DNA of 23,828 nucleotides from a virus: IMG/VR virus record IMGVR_UViG_3300022542_000941, positions 1 to 23,828 of that record; one strand, written 5' to 3'. Made by a program: the position numbers and the translations under genes. The first letter of the stretch is position 1, and each line of letters begins with the position of its first letter. This document shows, piece by piece, positions 21,794 through 23,828 of this stretch. The notes under the pieces are model-generated. The model worked only from the letters and a program-made list of their open reading frames with translations. It ran no database searches and had not been told where the DNA came from.

Positions 21794-22302
21794 TGAAACA
21801 ATATACAAATTTAGAGTTACAGGGATTAACTGAAAAATGGGGTCATGATAGAAAGATAACTATTAACGGAAAGATACCAACACAAACTTTGAAATTTGGT
21901 GAAGAAATGGGTGAACTTTTTGAAGCAGCAAATATGGATCAAATGAAAGATGCGATCGGCGATATGGTAGTAGTATTATCTATGATAGCTAACTTGAATA
22001 AAACCTCGATCACTACTTGTTGTATTACAATGGATGGACAAGCGATAACTGAAGAATTTAAAGGAACACCTATCACACCAGGTGAACTTTTAGGTATAAA
22101 TTATGGTCGACTATGTTCAACGGTTGTTAGAGAAAATCATGACAAATTAACTTTGATTATTAAAGATTTTATGATCATTTTAAATTTACTTTGTGATAAC
22201 GAAGACTTTGATCTTAACGAATGCTGGAACCTCGCTTATGATGAGATCAAAAACCGTACTGGCACCTTACTTGAAAATGGTAACTTTGTAAAAGACAAAT
22301 AA
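21793..22302 (+). CDS. MazG-like nucleotide pyrophosphohydrolase
   Basis: A 169-residue all-alpha NTP pyrophosphatase. The metal-binding pattern is EEMGELFEA (about 37-45) followed by DAIGDMVVV (about 55-63), the E-E-x-x-E ... D-x-x-x-D core of MazG-like proteins. It lacks the second repeat of bacterial MazG; its C-terminal half (about 80-169) is a helical region of unclear role. T4 gp56 dCTPase, which keeps plain dCTP out of modified DNA, belongs to the same broad superfamily, so a similar pool-cleaning role is attractive here next to the ThyA-like gene. Substrate cannot be inferred from sequence alone. Confidence 0.8.
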   Translation: MKQYTNLELQGLTEKWGHDRKITINGKIPTQTLKFGEEMGELFEAANMDQMKDAIGDMVVVLSMIANLNKTSITTCCITMDGQAITEEFKGTPITPGELLGINYGRLCSTVVRENHDKLTLIIKDFMIILNLLCDNEDFDLNECWNLAYDEIKNRTGTLLENGNFVKDK

Positions 22303-22500
22303 ATGTTAAAGTTTGTAAAAGATCTTGGTATGAAATATCAAACTCCAAGATCTAAAACTAAAATAAGACTTTATTTAGTTGAATGTTCTGGTTTTAATAA
22401 AACTCATAAAATACAAGCTGCTCAGTTTAAAGCTGGTTACACAAACTGGTGTATAGATTGTGGTAAAGCTTCTAAAAAGAAAGAATTAAAATGCAAATAA
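22303..22500 (+). CDS. Small zinc-ribbon-like protein, 65 residues
   Basis: A 65-residue, Lys-rich protein that starts right after the MazG stop. Cysteines at about 29, 50, 53 and 64 (ECSGF, CIDC, KCK) could bind one zinc. The middle KIQAAQFKAGYTNWCIDC resembles a zinc-finger pattern (hydrophobic strand, basic turn, then CxxC) seen in short phage proteins. The DNA at the junction repeats TTTGTAAAAGA on both sides of the stop. The function is unknown; nucleic-acid binding is inferred only from the basic, Cys-containing layout. Confidence 0.6.
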   Translation: MLKFVKDLGMKYQTPRSKTKIRLYLVECSGFNKTHKIQAAQFKAGYTNWCIDCGKASKKKELKCK

Positions 22501-22892
22501 TTATCAATTCATATTATCTTAAATTTATAGATAGTATGATCCAACAACTAGGCGTAAGTATTCCTGGGCAAAGACGATGGGTTTTTGATCAATCAACCGG
22601 TGCTTATGATTATAGTGCTACAATTAGAAGTACTTTTCCAATGTGGTCAAAATTTTTTTATATCAAAACTCCTAAGAAATTAAAAGGTTTAATCTATGAG
22701 CCTTATAACGAGGGATATTTCAATGGGAATACTTCTGAATTAATTAAGCTTTTAATTAATTCAACAAAAGGATCACTATCAAAAAGTCCTCGCCTTAGAT
22801 TAGCTTTTGATCTTGCTATAAGTGGTTTTTATGATGAGATTTATGAATTTGAGTATCAGTATGGTGAGCCTTATTTTTTAATTTATACTTAA
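22491..22892 (+). CDS. Hypothetical protein at the right end of the rightward block
   Basis: A 133-residue, aromatic-rich protein (many Tyr, Phe and Trp) with no recognised motif. It overlaps the preceding gene by 10 bases. The N-terminal part is helical, the middle carries TFPMWSKFFYIKTP, and the C-terminal part is acidic (DEIYEFEYQYGEPYF). Its stop lies two bases from the stop of the convergent amidase gene, so there is no room for a terminator between them. Confidence 0.65.
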   Translation: MQIIINSYYLKFIDSMIQQLGVSIPGQRRWVFDQSTGAYDYSATIRSTFPMWSKFFYIKTPKKLKGLIYEPYNEGYFNGNTSELIKLLINSTKGSLSKSPRLRLAFDLAISGFYDEIYEFEYQYGEPYFLIYT

Positions 22893-22894
22893 TT

Positions 22895-23395
22895 TCAAAG
22901 TCCACGTCTAATCTCATCTATATCAGTCATAGGACAACCTCGAGTAAAGTGTCCGGAAAGCTCATTATGACCTTTTATCACTTCTGGTAATAGTTTGTAC
23001 ATACTATCAGAGATTAATAGTCTGGTGAGCGTTTTAACAGCCTCTAATTGTTGAGGGGTTATATCATTATATTCCATTCCTCCGATAAAACAAATACCGA
23101 TAGTATGTTTATTAAAACCTTTCGCATGAGCACCCGGATAATCGACCCATCTACCTTTTTGAATAGTGCCATCTGGTAGTATTACATAATGATAACCTAT
23201 ACCAGATCCAAAACTATCAATATGCCAGTTATCGATCGTATAAACATCGTCGCTACGGTCTTGTGGTGAAGCAGAACAATGAACAATAATATCAGTAATC
23301 TTACGATTAGTCTTATAAAGTTTACCAGCTTCCACTTGTCGTGTTAACTGATGTCCAATAGAGCTGAACTTCTTATGTCTTATGAAATGACTCAT
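22895..23395 (-). CDS. Endolysin: N-acetylmuramoyl-L-alanine amidase (T7-lysozyme type)
   Basis: A 166-residue Amidase_2 domain protein preceded by a 30-residue basic N-terminal segment. Zinc ligands are visible: His in VHCSAS (about 40), His in GHNELSGHF (near 144-150) and Cys in RGCP (about 155). GYHYVI carries the conserved Tyr. The substrate loop GAHAKGFNKHTIGICFIGG is intact. The family cleaves the amide bond between muramic acid and the stem peptide to lyse the host. In T7 lysozyme a Lys two residues before the zinc Cys assists catalysis; here it is Arg. There is no signal peptide, so a holin or other release protein is needed. It overlaps the upstream small gene in TAATG. Confidence 0.92.
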   Translation of the reverse strand: MSHFIRHKKFSSIGHQLTRQVEAGKLYKTNRKITDIIVHCSASPQDRSDDVYTIDNWHIDSFGSGIGYHYVILPDGTIQKGRWVDYPGAHAKGFNKHTIGICFIGGMEYNDITPQQLEAVKTLTRLLISDSMYKLLPEVIKGHNELSGHFTRGCPMTDIDEIRRGL

Positions 23396-23532
23396 TATTT
23401 TTTACTTCTTGATTTACTTACCCGGCCTTGTTTTTCTGCTTTTTCTCTAGCACCTGGTCCTGTATAACATTTACCTGAATTTCCCCATTTCCAGCCACTT
23501 TTTCTATCAACTTTACATTTTTTAACTGGCAT
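23395..23532 (-). CDS. Small conserved basic phage protein (GKCYTGPGAR type)
   Basis: A 45-residue frame between the lipoprotein and the endolysin, overlapping both (10-12 bases upstream, one base downstream). The core GWKWGNSGKCYTGPGAREKA followed by KQGR is a pattern I recognise from short proteins of unknown function in many tailed phages. Two cysteines lie at residues 6 and 22. The rest is strongly basic. Its position within the lysis cassette and the tight overlaps support it as a real gene. The function is unknown. Confidence 0.78.
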   Translation of the reverse strand: MPVKKCKVDRKSGWKWGNSGKCYTGPGAREKAEKQGRVSKSRSKK

Positions 23533-23818
23533 TATTTTTCCTTTGTTTTTGATAAATGAGATTTTTATCTTTTCGTCTCATTGATACATTTGAACATTCT
23601 GCAAATTTTTCTTTATTTACCCAGAACGAAGTATTGTTTAAATCGCCAAAGTTAATACCCTTATTAAAAGTACAGTTTTCTTCAGTTTCAAGACTGATGA
23701 ATTCTTTTTGTTTAGTTTTAATGTATTTTGTTTTAATAACGATTTGTGGTTCACATTTAGTACATCCATTAAAAATTAAAAGTATTAGAATGAATAGTAG
23801 CAATATCATTTTTTTCAT
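23522..23818 (-). CDS. Phage lipoprotein in the lysis cassette, possible outer spanin
   Basis: A 98-residue protein with a type II signal peptide: KK start, hydrophobic core LLLFILILLIF (5-15), then the lipobox FNGC with Cys19 as the lipidated residue. After the lipobox come EPQIVIKTKYIKTK and further cysteines (residues 22, 49 and 75). Rz1-type outer spanins are short lipoproteins near the endolysin that bridge to an inner spanin, and the IKTKYIKTK stretch is similar in style. No inner spanin was seen in the window, so this remains a suggestion. The gene starts 10 bases from the window edge, so its upstream signals are not visible. Confidence 0.7.
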   Translation of the reverse strand: MKKMILLLFILILLIFNGCTKCEPQIVIKTKYIKTKQKEFISLETEENCTFNKGINFGDLNNTSFWVNKEKFAECSNVSMRRKDKNLIYQKQRKNNAS

Positions 23819-23828
23819 AACTATAACC

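Noticed and set aside
22280-22330. Short direct repeat TTTGTAAAAGA across the MazG stop and next start as a recombination site
   Set aside because: Eleven bases in an AT-rich genome; it could be chance or a past small duplication.

Overview
This window is a piece of a tailed double-stranded DNA phage genome (or a prophage of that type). It is AT-rich (roughly two-thirds A+T), about 95% coding, and most genes overlap or abut by a few bases. The host cannot be read off directly. The AT bias and the recurring start signal 'aaaaggataaaa-ATG' are what I would expect from a phage of Campylobacterota (Arcobacter, Sulfurimonas, Campylobacter and relatives), but that is inference, not proof. No integrase, tRNA, rRNA, CRISPR array or IS transposase was seen.

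Layout. (1) Positions 1-4060, minus strand: a packaging and head block reading leftward: HTH protein, small terminase, a small protein that looks like an inactive ImmA/IrrE-type fold, large terminase, DUF4055-type portal, and the start of a probable minor head protein cut by the window edge. (2) Positions 4061-4653: a gene-free divergent control region. It holds a leftward and a rightward promoter, a 203-bp element with 33-bp inverted-repeat ends rich in G runs, and a structured leader with three copies of a 14-bp site. (3) Positions 4654-15361, plus strand: a replication and recombination module: primase-polymerase/SF3 helicase, small membrane proteins, a Dda/RecD-like helicase, a DUF2800 Fe-S nuclease, a DUF2815 ssDNA-binding-type protein, a family B DNA polymerase, an SNF2-like helicase and a VRR-NUC nuclease. 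(4) Positions 15423-22892, plus strand: accessory and DNA-modification genes: an N4/N6-type methyltransferase, a divergent C5-cytosine methyltransferase, a thymidylate-synthase homologue carrying the Asp that marks dCMP specificity, an asparagine-synthetase-like amidotransferase, dCMP deaminase and a MazG-like pyrophosphohydrolase. (5) Positions 22895-23818, minus strand: lysis genes: a T7-lysozyme-type amidase, a small conserved basic protein and a lipoprotein.

Two system-level signals stand out. First, seven intergenic sites share one promoter design: two or three direct copies of CTTAATG at an 11-bp period, ending 9-10 bp upstream of a TATAAT-like box. This is the geometry of PhoB/OmpR-family activator boxes and would tie the packaging and replication/modification operons to a single regulator. 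Second, the ThyA-like (Asn to Asp), AsnB-like, dCMP deaminase, MazG and C5-methyltransferase genes form one tightly coupled cluster that resembles a cytosine-replacement or hypermodification pathway, with an unusual glutamine-dependent amidotransferase at its centre. The product base is unknown.
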